NCBI GenBank assembly: GCA_023818725.1
Contig: JAMWBX010000034.1
Location: 1-8,438 of the forward strand
Length of the DNA: 8,438 bases
Direction of reading: 5' to 3'
From: Candidatus Omnitrophota bacterium
GTDB taxonomy: Bacteria > Ratteibacteria > UBA8468 > B48-G9 > DTJG01
Shown piece after piece: positions 1-8,267 of this stretch (position 1 is the first letter of the stretch; every line of letters begins with the position of its first letter). Below the pieces are notes generated by a model, which worked only from the letters and a program-made list of their open reading frames with translations, made no database searches and had not been told where the DNA came from. Both the position numbers and the translations under genes were made by a program.

Positions 1-2
1 TT

Positions 3-1067
3 GTGAATGATATTGAATATCGTGATACCGGAGATGCATTGAGGGGTGAAACAAGTTTCATTGTTTCAGGTGATACGCTGATACTGAATCCTGTAAAACT
101 ATCAAAAACAAATACGGCAAGGATATCATATTTTTACCCTTGTTTTTTAGAAAATCCATGGGATCTGGCAATAGCGCCTGACGGGAAAATTTTTGTTTTG
201 CTCCGTTTGAAGAAAATGTTTTCTGGAGCATCTTCAGGATTGGTTATAAAACTGAACAGGGATGGAAGAGACAAAGATATGAATTTCGGAGTGGAAGGCG
301 AGATTTTTGGTATCCATCGAGCCCATCAGATTCTTGTTGTGCCACAGGATAATCGTATTTATATTGCAGGCAGTGAATACGGCACATATGGAACAGGTTC
401 TTATAAACTCGATTCTGGCGCGTACTGGTTCTATATTGGTGGACATAAGGACCAGGGCAGACATCCGGCGACAACCTGGTGGCCCACAGGAATAGCCATA
501 GGGGATGGAAACAAAATCCACATAGGAGATCTCAAGGTATATGACAGGACAAAACCAATGCTTGAAGGTTATCTTTACTGCGGCACAGCGAACCCGTATG
601 TTATAAGGCCCGGTCCCTCACTGGAAAAATCAGCAAAACCTGATTTTTTTTATCGTACTGGATGGAACACTGGCATCAGCAAAATGAAAGATACCGGCAA
701 AGATATCGTTGAGATTTATTCGCTTAAGCTTCCATTTAAGACCATTGGTATTTCATATGATGCAGAGAGGTCTTTAATATACGCAGGGTCAAGGTATCCA
801 GATGGATTTGTTTCAATAATCTATGATGATGGGAAGTCATTTAAGGAAATTACAAGATTAAACGACCCAGATCTTGTGGGGATACATACTGTGCGTGTTT
901 TTGATGACTACCTTTATGTTATTGAAGATGGGGTTTCGTATACTGAGGGCGGTTATTGCGCGGAAGAGATGAATATGAAGGCCTGGACATCCAGCGGGAA
1001 AAACAGGATAAGCAGATACAGGGTAATTTTCGGCAAAGAGATGTTTTTACAAAAAATAAAAAAATAA
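3..1067 (+). CDS. Beta-propeller (NHL-like) repeat protein, 5' end probably missing
   Basis: The reading frame is open to the left edge of the window, and the GTG at base 3 has no visible ribosome site, so the true start probably lies upstream. The 354 visible residues show repeated propeller-blade strands: NPWDLAIAPDGKIFVLLR (51-68), HQILVVPQDNRIYIAG (108-123), PTGIAIGDGNKIHIGD (161-176), TIGISYDAERSLIYAG (247-262) and HTVRVFDDYLYVIEDG (295-310). The form 'position, hydrophobic strand, D/N-G turn, strand' is typical of NHL/YWTD-type propellers, which are binding scaffolds or lyase-like enzymes. At least five blades are visible; a closed propeller usually needs six or seven, which agrees with a missing N-terminus. 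Whether it is secreted cannot be judged because any signal peptide is outside the window. It ends 12 bases before the radical SAM gene, so the two are likely co-transcribed. The fold is fairly likely; no function can be assigned. Confidence 0.6.
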   Translation: MNDIEYRDTGDALRGETSFIVSGDTLILNPVKLSKTNTARISYFYPCFLENPWDLAIAPDGKIFVLLRLKKMFSGASSGLVIKLNRDGRDKDMNFGVEGEIFGIHRAHQILVVPQDNRIYIAGSEYGTYGTGSYKLDSGAYWFYIGGHKDQGRHPATTWWPTGIAIGDGNKIHIGDLKVYDRTKPMLEGYLYCGTANPYVIRPGPSLEKSAKPDFFYRTGWNTGISKMKDTGKDIVEIYSLKLPFKTIGISYDAERSLIYAGSRYPDGFVSIIYDDGKSFKEITRLNDPDLVGIHTVRVFDDYLYVIEDGVSYTEGGYCAEEMNMKAWTSSGKNRISRYRVIFGKEMFLQKIKK

Positions 1068-1079
1068 TAGCACTTTTCA

Positions 1080-2372
1080 ATGAAGGCTCTGTTTATAGTC
1101 CCTCCGGTGTACGACTTTTCTGCCTTTGACCTCTGGAGCAAGCCATATGGATTTCTTTTTATTGTGGATTTATTTGCAAAAAATGGCTGGGAAACCTTCT
1201 ATTTTGATTTTATGGATAGAAATCACATTTTTTATGATGGAAGGAAAACAGAAAAAAAATATGGCTGCGGAAATTACTTTTTTCAAAAGATTGAAAAGCC
1301 TGTTATTTACAAAAATGTTCCGAGATTATACAAAAGATTCGGCTTGCCACAGGAGGTTTTTCTTAAATTTCTTGAAAGCGTCGGAAAACCGGATGTAATA
1401 CTGATCAGCTGTGGAATGACATACTGGTATCAAGGTGTGATGGAGGTTATAAAAGTTTGCAAAGATTTTACGGATGCTCCTGTGATAACTGGAGGTGGCT
1501 ATCCAAGTTTTTGTTCTGAGCACGCAAAGAAAACCGGGGCTGACATCATTTTTCAGGGTAGCGATATAAAAAAATTTGTGGAAGTTTTCAATAGTTTCAC
1601 CCGTTCCGACTTGAGATATTATGGAAATCTCAAACCTTTCTGGAAGGTTTATAAGAAGCTTTCGTATTTTGTTTTGCGCACAAGTTACGGATGCCCTTTT
1701 TCCTGTTATTACTGCGGCGTCAAGAAGATGCATCCCGGATATTTCCACAGAGATATTGATGATGTTGTTTCAGAGGTGGCTGAGAATATGGAGAATTACA
1801 ATTTTAATGACATTGCCTTTTACGATGATGGCCTTTTATGCGATTTTAATCACCTTAAAAGAATTATTGAAAAACTGATACAACTTAAGAAATTCAACTT
1901 TCATACGCCTAATGGAATTCATCCCAGGTTCATAGATAGGGAAGTCGCCTGGTTTTTAAAAGAAACAGGATTTAAAACCCTGAGACTTTCAGTTGAGGGT
2001 TTTGATGAAAAAAGGCAGAAGGAATCAAGCTTTAAACTGATTTTCTCAGAGTTTGAAGAAGCGATGAAGAATCTTGTGGACGCTAAATTTATTCCGCAGG
2101 AGATCGGGGTTTATATTCTCGCAGGGCTTCCCGGGCAAAAATTTCAGGATGTTGTCGAAACAGTAAAAATTTTGAAAAATTTTCCCTGCAAAATCAAGAT
2201 TGCTGAATACAGCCCCATACCCGGTACGATTGATTTTGAAATTTCAAAGAAACTTTATCCTTTTTTGCCTCTTGATGAGCCCCTTTTCCAGAATAACTCA
2301 ATATTTCCGCTCTGGAATTTTGACGGAAAATGGGAAAAAATTGAGTGGTTGAAAAATTTAGCAAAAAGTTAA
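1080..2372 (+). CDS. Radical SAM protein with B12-binding-like N-terminal domain
   Basis: The radical SAM 4Fe-4S motif CxxxCxxC is present as CPFSCYYC, cysteines 205, 209 and 212, preceded by LRTSYG as in B12-dependent radical SAM families. Later landmarks of the same fold are FYDD (247-250), LSVEGFD (303-309), GLPGQ (349-353) and YSPIPGT (377-383). Residues 1-170 look like a cobalamin-binding Rossmann domain: KALFIVPP at the N-terminus, PDVILISCG (104-112), and VITGGGYPSF (135-144) where B12 domains carry the GG loop. The cobalamin-ligating DxHxxG motif is not seen, so B12 may be bound base-off without a protein histidine, or not at all. The family performs methylations, thioether formation and similar reactions; the substrate here cannot be told. 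The length (430) is normal for the family. The ATG at 1080 lacks a clear Shine-Dalgarno and may rely on coupling to the gene ending at 1067. Cytoplasmic: no signal peptide or membrane segment. Confidence 0.88.
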   Translation: MKALFIVPPVYDFSAFDLWSKPYGFLFIVDLFAKNGWETFYFDFMDRNHIFYDGRKTEKKYGCGNYFFQKIEKPVIYKNVPRLYKRFGLPQEVFLKFLESVGKPDVILISCGMTYWYQGVMEVIKVCKDFTDAPVITGGGYPSFCSEHAKKTGADIIFQGSDIKKFVEVFNSFTRSDLRYYGNLKPFWKVYKKLSYFVLRTSYGCPFSCYYCGVKKMHPGYFHRDIDDVVSEVAENMENYNFNDIAFYDDGLLCDFNHLKRIIEKLIQLKKFNFHTPNGIHPRFIDREVAWFLKETGFKTLRLSVEGFDEKRQKESSFKLIFSEFEEAMKNLVDAKFIPQEIGVYILAGLPGQKFQDVVETVKILKNFPCKIKIAEYSPIPGTIDFEISKKLYPFLPLDEPLFQNNSIFPLWNFDGKWEKIEWLKNLAKS

Positions 2373-2423
2373 TTTCAGGCAGAAAAATTTCACTTTTGCA
2401 GGGAGCGGATTTTTATACCGCGA

Positions 2424-2459
2424 TTAATTTTTCCATTTCCGTGTGATATGATATAGAAT
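2424..2459 (+). promoter_or_regulatory. Candidate sigma-70-type promoter for the glycosidase-like gene
   Basis: The 111-base spacer 2373-2483 holds two overlapping candidates. One is an extended -10, TG-A-TATGAT with the TATGAT at 2447-2452, with a poor -35 near 2424. The other is TTTCCA (2430-2435), an 18-base spacer and TAGAAT (2454-2459). Either would start transcription shortly before the ribosome site AGGAG at 2471-2475. Matches are by eye only, and AT-rich sequence gives such matches easily. Confidence 0.35.
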
Positions 2460-2483
2460 TATAAGTTATAAGGAGAAAGCGCG

Positions 2484-4079
2484 ATGGCAGAAAAAATTTT
2501 TTCAAATCTTCCATCTTTGATCTGCGATTCTTTTAAGCCAGCAGAATGTCCTGGCGATGGCTGGATTAGTTTTGATTATACCCTTGATGATTTTTCTGGA
2601 AAAGGACTTGCAACAGGAGCATATTCAAAAGCAGGTGAACTTGTGCTGGAGCTCAAACTTTGTGGCTGGCATAAAATTTATGTCGCTTTTAATCCTGAAA
2701 TAAGAATCTGGCTTGATGGGGATAAAGGCTATTACCAGGTAAAAGGTTCTCCCCATGATGTGCGAGATTATTTTTGTTTTGAGGCAGATTTTACGGGGAA
2801 AAAACTTCATATAGCGCCGGTTAGAAGCGCTTTTTCGAATAAAGAAATCATAATCTTTTATATCAGAGCCGTTGAAAGCAGTAGATCTGATTCAAAAAGA
2901 AATCTGATCGCTACAAATGACGGCCATTGTTTATTCTGGAACGGGATGGATTCATACAGAGACCTGTATAAATACATACTTCCGCTTGAAAACAGCGATT
3001 TTTTCAGGATTATCTGGGGGGTTTACGGCGGTGGGCTTATTAATGTGAAAGAATCAAGGTTTGCTGATAGGCTTCCATGGCCTGATAGCGCTTGTTTTTA
3101 TCAGAACTCGTGGGTTTTCAATCGTTCGCTTGAAAATTTAATAAAGGAAGGGATTGATCCGCTTGGTCTTGTCAGGCAGATTACAAAAGAAATTGGACTT
3201 GAACTTCATTTTTATTTCAGGGTGGCCGCTTTCTACCGGCCGTTTCCATTGCACTGTTGTACTTTGAGTTTTTTTGCAAAAAATCCCCAGTGGCACTGCA
3301 TTGATGAGTATGGTAATAGAGTTAGAAGAATTAGCTATGCATTTAAGGAGGTTCAAGATGTCATTTGCGGGTATCTTAATGAATTGCTTGACTATGACCA
3401 CGAAGGGATTTGTCTTGCGTTTAATAGAGGACTTCCGCTTATGATTTGCGAGAAGCCGGTTATTGAAGCATTTAAAAAGAGATACGGAAGAAATCCCAGA
3501 CTTCCTGAAGAGTGTGACAGTCCACAAATGCTTTCAGTGAGGCATAATCTGCTGGCTGATTTTGTGGAAAGGGTTTACAAACTTGTTTTTTCAAGGGGAA
3601 AAGTTCTTTCCTGTATTGTTCCCAGGGATTTTGATAGAAACCTGGTTTTTGGTCTTGATATAGAGATGCTTGCAAGCCGCTCCTATTTTGAGTCAATTCT
3701 TGTTGGCGCAGGGCATAAAGACGATCCTGAGGTAAATACAGACCTTGAACCTGTTAAAAAATTAAAGGTGGCAGGAACAAAAATTTTTCCTGGCGGTTCG
3801 GGTGTTAATGCTCATGGTGGAGCATGGAAGCCTTTTGATACAGTGGCGAGAGCATCTTTTATGGCGAAAATTCTTGACAGTGGCTTTGATGGCGCATATT
3901 TCTGGGATATCAACCAGATTGTTGACAGTGGCACTGAATGGGAAATTATAAGGCAGTTTGGCCACAGGGAAATACTTGATAAAATTAAAGAAAAGAAAAT
4001 GCCTGCTGTCAGGTATCATCAGACAAAGAAAATTTACGATTTAACAGTGGACCGGTATAATCCCTGGAACGCTTATTGA
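2484..4079 (+). CDS. Putative TIM-barrel glycosidase-like protein with N-terminal beta domain
   Basis: The start is well supported: AGGAG at 2471-2475 lies 8 bases before the ATG. The 531 residues divide in two. Residues about 25-130 are rich in beta strands (for example ELVLELKLCGWHKIYVAF, 52-69, and EIIIFYIRAVE, 121-131), resembling a jelly-roll or accessory sugar-binding domain. Residues about 170-505 have the strand-helix rhythm of a TIM barrel: LELHFYFRVAAF (239-250), HEGICLAFNRG (306-316) followed by an amphipathic helix, VLSCIVPRDF (374-383), KVAGTKIFPGG (428-438) and FDGAYFWDINQIVD (468-481). Strand ends rich in R, D, N and W are what glycoside hydrolases of the GHL10/GH10-like type show. 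I cannot place it in a numbered GH family or name its acid/base pair with certainty. There is no signal peptide, so a cytoplasmic role on imported or modified sugars is inferred. xseA follows within 20 bases. Confidence 0.5.
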   Translation: MAEKIFSNLPSLICDSFKPAECPGDGWISFDYTLDDFSGKGLATGAYSKAGELVLELKLCGWHKIYVAFNPEIRIWLDGDKGYYQVKGSPHDVRDYFCFEADFTGKKLHIAPVRSAFSNKEIIIFYIRAVESSRSDSKRNLIATNDGHCLFWNGMDSYRDLYKYILPLENSDFFRIIWGVYGGGLINVKESRFADRLPWPDSACFYQNSWVFNRSLENLIKEGIDPLGLVRQITKEIGLELHFYFRVAAFYRPFPLHCCTLSFFAKNPQWHCIDEYGNRVRRISYAFKEVQDVICGYLNELLDYDHEGICLAFNRGLPLMICEKPVIEAFKKRYGRNPRLPEECDSPQMLSVRHNLLADFVERVYKLVFSRGKVLSCIVPRDFDRNLVFGLDIEMLASRSYFESILVGAGHKDDPEVNTDLEPVKKLKVAGTKIFPGGSGVNAHGGAWKPFDTVARASFMAKILDSGFDGAYFWDINQIVDSGTEWEIIRQFGHREILDKIKEKKMPAVRYHQTKKIYDLTVDRYNPWNAY

Positions 4080-4097
4080 TCTTTTGAAAGGATGAAA

Positions 4098-5507
4098 ATG
4101 GAAAAAGAGAAGAGTCCGCTCGATGATTGGAATCTTTTTAACCAGCAGCAAGAAACAGAAATTCAGGGATCTAATGAATTAAAAAAGGAATACCTTACTG
4201 TAAGCGAATTTCTGGATTCAGTGAATCTTGAATTGTCAAAGATTTCTTGCAGGGTTCTTGGTGAAATAAGCGATGTTAACCCGAGAGACAGATACTGCTT
4301 TTTTGTTCTCAAGGAATCAAATCCTGATGTTGAATCAGCGATTGTTGAGTGCTTTATTGGCTGGAGAAGCTTTGAAGCATACAAGCACCTGCTTAAGGAT
4401 GGCATGCAGGTTATTGTTTCAGGTTTTCCTGGAATCTACAAGAAATCAGGCAGATTCAGGATAGATGTTTCGAAGATTGAGCCATTTGGAGAAGGCGCTT
4501 TGAAACAGGCTTTTGAAGCATTGAAAAAAAAGCTTGAAGAAAAAGGTTATTTTTCGCCTGAAAGAAAAAAGCCAGTCCCTGATATTATTCAAAGAATTGG
4601 GCTTGTTACATCTATGGCAGGAGCAGCGATAAAGGATTTTATGAGAAATCTCGGCCAGTATGGTTTTCAAATCTACCATATCAATGTGTATGTTGAAGGC
4701 GCCTACGCTGTTGATTCAATTATTTCAGCGATAAGGTATTTTAACAGAAATATATCCGGGCTTGATGTCATAGTGCTTATAAGAGGCGGTGGTTCGCTTG
4801 AAAGCTTAAAGGCATTTAACGATGAAGATGTAGCAAACGCAATTTTTGATTCAAAACTGCCTGTTATAACAGGCATTGGCCATGAAAGGGATATCACAAT
4901 TGCGGATCTTGTTGCTGATAGAAGTTTTTCAACCCCGACAGCTGTTGCTGCTTTTATCCGAAATCAAAGGGAGCAACTGATTCAAAATATACAGATGGTT
5001 GAAGATGTGCTTATTTCATCTTCTGAATCAATCCTTGAAGACCTTTATGATGAACTTGAGCTTTTGAAGCAGAATGTACTTGCCGGGTTTGAAAATATCC
5101 TTCAGAAATACTCTTTTTCGATAAGACACTGCGCTGAAAAAATGCATGGATGTTTCAAAAAGGTTTTTGATTCTTTCAAAGAGATTGAAAGAAGGTTTGT
5201 TAGCCAGGTTTCTCAATGGCATCTTTTGATAAAACAGATGGAAAGCTCGCTTTCAATTTTTAACCAGCAAGCAGTGAATTTTTTTCAAGCCAGCATAGAA
5301 AGAATAAGAAATCAGGTTGAAGTTTTGCAGGCAAAACTTGCTTCTTTGAACCCTGAATCAATTTTGAGCAAAGGCTACAGTATTGTTTATGACAGCCAGA
5401 ACAATCTTATTAAGAAGGCGACGCAGGTCAAAAAGGATGATAGCATCTGGATTAAGCTACATAAGGGGAAAATTATTTCAATTGTTGACAAAACAGAGGA
5501 TTTTTAG
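4098..5507 (+). CDS. xseA: Exodeoxyribonuclease VII large subunit XseA
   Basis: XseA with the small subunit XseB degrades single-stranded DNA in both directions and acts in repair in the cytoplasm. The N-terminal OB fold lies at about residues 30-130, followed by the catalytic domain and a long coiled-coil region (about 290-420), ending with the typical SKGYSIVYD near 424-432. Numbered from this start, the conserved TS..GAAIKD gives D180, RGGGSLE gives R229 and GHERD gives H262 and D265. These correspond with a constant offset (24-25) to E. coli D155, R205, H238 and D241, the residues reported as catalytic, so the enzyme looks intact. Start choice: GAAAGG (4086-4091) directly abuts the ATG at 4092 but lies 6 bases before the ATG at 4098, so 4098 is preferred (469 residues; 471 if 4092 is used). 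About 30 hydrophilic residues precede the OB fold, slightly more than in E. coli (456 residues in total). No xseB follows. Confidence 0.96.
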   Translation: MEKEKSPLDDWNLFNQQQETEIQGSNELKKEYLTVSEFLDSVNLELSKISCRVLGEISDVNPRDRYCFFVLKESNPDVESAIVECFIGWRSFEAYKHLLKDGMQVIVSGFPGIYKKSGRFRIDVSKIEPFGEGALKQAFEALKKKLEEKGYFSPERKKPVPDIIQRIGLVTSMAGAAIKDFMRNLGQYGFQIYHINVYVEGAYAVDSIISAIRYFNRNISGLDVIVLIRGGGSLESLKAFNDEDVANAIFDSKLPVITGIGHERDITIADLVADRSFSTPTAVAAFIRNQREQLIQNIQMVEDVLISSSESILEDLYDELELLKQNVLAGFENILQKYSFSIRHCAEKMHGCFKKVFDSFKEIERRFVSQVSQWHLLIKQMESSLSIFNQQAVNFFQASIERIRNQVEVLQAKLASLNPESILSKGYSIVYDSQNNLIKKATQVKKDDSIWIKLHKGKIISIVDKTEDF

Positions 5508-5535
5508 AAAATAGTGCATTGTATTTTGCCTGTAG

Positions 5536-5541
5536 TATAAT
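5536..5541 (+). promoter_or_regulatory. Perfect -10 box TATAAT before the dockerin gene
   Basis: The 96-base spacer after xseA contains TATAAT at 5536-5541. The sequence where a -35 should be (around 5513-5519, AGTGCAT) matches poorly, and there is no extended TG, so strength or an activator is uncertain. The resulting leader would be about 55 bases, ending with AAGGGGG (5592-5598), 5 bases before the ATG at 5604. No hairpin with a T tract that could end xseA transcription is visible in the spacer, so some read-through is likely. Confidence 0.45.
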
Positions 5542-5603
5542 ATTTTTGATGTGAAAGATACAAATACTTAGCCAAACCGAATAAATAAAACAAGGGGGTT
5601 GAC

Positions 5604-8186
5604 ATGAGACTGAAAGCTTTACTTATAATGATTTTTGCAGGTTCTTGTTTTGCTGGTGTTAATATGAGCGGAAGGATTTTTGATATTACCAGCGATCAAG
5701 GAATTAGCGGTGCAACTGTATATATTGTCGGAACAGGACTTTCTTCCACTACTGACAGTCAGGGGAATTTTACAATATCAAATGTTCCGGCTTATTCCAC
5801 TGGATTTCAGTTTAAAGCAAGCAAAACCGGTTATGTGGACACATACAATCAGCTTGGAAATTCAGGGGAAATGGATGCGAATGATATTACTTTTCCCCTG
5901 ATTTCAAACACAATCTACAGCACTTTCCATAATCCATCATCTGGTGGCATTGCCCATACAAGTGGGAAAGCGGATATTTTTGGTAGGGTTGGTAATGAGT
6001 ACGGTGGAGTGTCCGGGGTTGTTATAACTGCCAGATATATCGACAACAACGCAAATGCTGGAACTATTAGATATGTCAACGCAAGCAATATGCCTGATGG
6101 TTCATTAACATCAACATCTTCAAATGGATTTTTCATTGTCTATAATGTGGATCCTTACAGACCAATAAAGATAACAGGAACAAAAGCCGCAAGCTATTTT
6201 TCTTCCTGTGTTGCAATTTGTTATCCTGACAAAGTCACTGTCGGCGGAATTGAGCAGGTTGACAGTTTACTTCAACTTTCAGGAAAGGTTGGTTGGGATG
6301 AAAACCCTGTTTCAGCAGTGACAGTTTCAATCCCTGGCACTTTGAGTTCAACGACAACCGGAACTGATGGTTCATTCAATATATCTTTTAATCCTGTAAA
6401 CTACGGCGTACTCAAATTTTCAAAGTCAAACTATGTTGACACATATTTTTCAGAAAGAATAGACGAAGGAAACAGGAAACAGGGCGATAATGAAGAAGAG
6501 AATGAATTTTTCATTGTTCCTCAAACTGATTATACAGGGTTGTTGAATCAGCTTGGAAGGTCGCACATTAATGGTAAAGGAGATATTGTAATAGAGCTTG
6601 AAACAATCAATGAAATGAATGTGGCTGGAGCAAAAATAGCCCTTTACGATAAAAATGGCACAAAGCTCAATCCAGATATCTTATATTTTGATGAAGAAGG
6701 TATGCCTGCAACTGGCTTAAATGAAACCACCAGCGAAAGTCAGTGTCTGATTTTAAATCTTGACCCAGGATATTATTTTATTACTGCGGAAAAATCAGGT
6801 TGTGAATTTTCAAGAAATACAGTTTTTGTTTTTGCCAATGGCATAATCAGTGCTCCAAGAATAATTGGACTCCCTCCAATACCTGGAATTATCAAAGCAA
6901 AAGCAGAAGACATTCCTTCCGCAAATATCAGCAAGAGCGCTCAAAATGTGCCAATGCTTGCTTTTATGTTCCATCTTAACAAGTGGGAAACTGATGAAAG
7001 CGTGATTTTTGACAGCATTATTGTAACAGCGAAAGGTACAGGAAATATCTCCACAGCGCTTTCAAGCGCAAAGCTTTATCTTGACGCAGACAACAATGGC
7101 ACCTATGAAACAGAGGTGTCGACAGGAACAATTTCAGGAAATAAAATCACATTTAAAAATATCAATAAAGAGATGGATATAGGCTTGAATCAGAGATATC
7201 AGGTTGTTTTCAATTTCAATGGAACAGCCTCTATCGGGCAGACCTTTGGAGTTGATATTCTTAAAAACGCTGATGTTTACAGCCATACAAAAAATACAGG
7301 CATTTCAGTAACCTGTGATGGCTGGACGGTTGAAGGAAATCTGATGACGATTGCCCAGGTTTATCCACCCTCAAAACCCAGCAATTTTTCACCTGCAAAT
7401 GGAGCAACACAAGTTAATCCTCTATCATATGTATTGCAGTCGAGTCCGTTTAACCCGGCTCAGGGCAGCAATGTTCACAGTTCTTCGCAATGGATGATGT
7501 GGAAGGATGGAGAAACAGAGGAAACCTTTACCTGGGATAGTGGAACAAACACAATAAATCTCACATCTGTTTCAACACCTGTCTTGTTAGAGGGTTCCAC
7601 AAAATACTGGTGGAAGGTACGGCATCAAAATGGAGATAATATCTGGAGTGATTGGTCAGATGCGACATACTTTACGACAGCGCAGGGTGGAATTACCCCT
7701 GCAGGCAAACCGAGCAATCAATCACCCGAAGATGGGCAAACAGATGTTCCATTGCCGGTAGTGTTAACAGGGAGCCAGTTTTCACCTGGTAGCTCTGAAG
7801 TTCATGCTGCTTCTCAGTGGCAAATTTACCTCGACACCAAGAATGTAAATCCTGTTTTTGATTCAAAAAGGGATGGAAATAATCTCACCTCAATTACAGT
7901 TTCAGGACTTTCATACAATACTCAATATCTGTGGAGAGTCAGGTATCAGGATGGAAACGGCGCGTGGAGCCAGTGGAGCGAGTTTACCAGTTTTGAAACA
8001 AAAGAGGGTATGAAGGGCGATTTAAATCACGATACCGAGGTTGACATAAGAGATGTAATACTTTGTTTAAGGATGGCAATTAATCTTGATCCTGTTGACC
8101 CTGGTCTTGCAGATATGAATGAAGATGGACAGGTTGATATTTCAGATGTCATTTTAATTCTGCGAAAAGCAATTGGCCTGGATTAG
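5604..8186 (+). CDS. Exported multidomain protein: CarboxypepD-reg-like domains, Fn3-like repeats, C-terminal dockerin
   Basis: An 860-residue protein with a signal peptide (MRLKALLIMIFAGSCFA): cleavage after A17 looks likely, though AGSC at 12-15 is also a weak lipobox. Carboxypeptidase-regulatory-like beta domains follow at about 21-80, 125-190, 224-290 and 325-415. The first and third share the ending SKxxYVDTY (73-81, 273-281), a sign of duplication. About 445-585 is another beta-sandwich (KLYLDADNNGTYETE, 490-504). Two Fn3-like repeats (about 588-693 and 700-800) each carry HxxSQW, YWWKVR or YLWRVR, and WSxWS (681-685, 788-792). The C-terminus is a type I dockerin with two calcium loops: D806, N808, D810, D817 and D837, N839, D841, D848, each followed by a VIL.LR.AI helix. 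Dockerins bind cohesins; none is encoded here, so the partner is elsewhere or absent. No catalytic domain is recognisable, so a structural, adhesive or scaffold role outside the inner membrane is inferred. AAGGGGG sits 5 bases before the ATG. The stop codon abuts the GC-rich element. Confidence 0.85.
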   Translation: MRLKALLIMIFAGSCFAGVNMSGRIFDITSDQGISGATVYIVGTGLSSTTDSQGNFTISNVPAYSTGFQFKASKTGYVDTYNQLGNSGEMDANDITFPLISNTIYSTFHNPSSGGIAHTSGKADIFGRVGNEYGGVSGVVITARYIDNNANAGTIRYVNASNMPDGSLTSTSSNGFFIVYNVDPYRPIKITGTKAASYFSSCVAICYPDKVTVGGIEQVDSLLQLSGKVGWDENPVSAVTVSIPGTLSSTTTGTDGSFNISFNPVNYGVLKFSKSNYVDTYFSERIDEGNRKQGDNEEENEFFIVPQTDYTGLLNQLGRSHINGKGDIVIELETINEMNVAGAKIALYDKNGTKLNPDILYFDEEGMPATGLNETTSESQCLILNLDPGYYFITAEKSGCEFSRNTVFVFANGIISAPRIIGLPPIPGIIKAKAEDIPSANISKSAQNVPMLAFMFHLNKWETDESVIFDSIIVTAKGTGNISTALSSAKLYLDADNNGTYETEVSTGTISGNKITFKNINKEMDIGLNQRYQVVFNFNGTASIGQTFGVDILKNADVYSHTKNTGISVTCDGWTVEGNLMTIAQVYPPSKPSNFSPANGATQVNPLSYVLQSSPFNPAQGSNVHSSSQWMMWKDGETEETFTWDSGTNTINLTSVSTPVLLEGSTKYWWKVRHQNGDNIWSDWSDATYFTTAQGGITPAGKPSNQSPEDGQTDVPLPVVLTGSQFSPGSSEVHAASQWQIYLDTKNVNPVFDSKRDGNNLTSITVSGLSYNTQYLWRVRYQDGNGAWSQWSEFTSFETKEGMKGDLNHDTEVDIRDVILCLRMAINLDPVDPGLADMNEDGQVDISDVILILRKAIGLD

Positions 8187-8216
8187 GTCAACCTACGGCT
8201 CAGGTCGACCCGGCCC

Positions 8217-8267
8217 GCCTCACCGTCTCGGCGGGCTTGCCATACAGCGCTCTTTATTCATCGCGCT
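8217..8267 (-). repeat. 51-base module, copy B (two hairpins)
   Basis: Read on the minus strand: stem AGCGC, 12-base loop GATGAATAAAGA, stem GCGCT, then GTAT, a short linker, and hairpin CGCC-GAGACGGTGA-GGCG, of which the last base is just outside the repeat. It aligns without gaps to 8351-8401 at 37 of 51 positions. The last 16 bases differ from the other copy at one position only. Confidence 0.7.

Noticed and set aside
2361..2399. GCAAAAAGT ... ACTTTTGC inverted repeat at the end of the radical SAM gene
   Set aside because: AT-rich stem with a bulge and a long loop, no following T tract; such matches are frequent at this base composition.
2405..2421. Short GCGG/CCGC hairpin followed by ATTAATTTTT as a terminator of the radical SAM gene
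   Set aside because: Only four solid pairs with a 9-base AT loop, and the T-rich part starts several bases late; too weak to call.
5485..5490. Perfect TTGACA near the end of xseA as a -35 box
   Set aside because: It is 45 bases from TATAAT (5536) and no acceptable -10 lies 16-18 bases downstream.
8191..8202. ACCTACGGCTCA resembling the 3' strand of group II intron domain V
   Set aside because: No matching 5' strand or GAAA tetraloop of domain V nearby, and no intron-encoded protein.
8213..8236. GC-rich hairpin as the rho-independent terminator of the dockerin gene
   Set aside because: The stem is strong but no run of T follows on the plus strand (next bases TTGCC); it is better explained as part of the repeated module.
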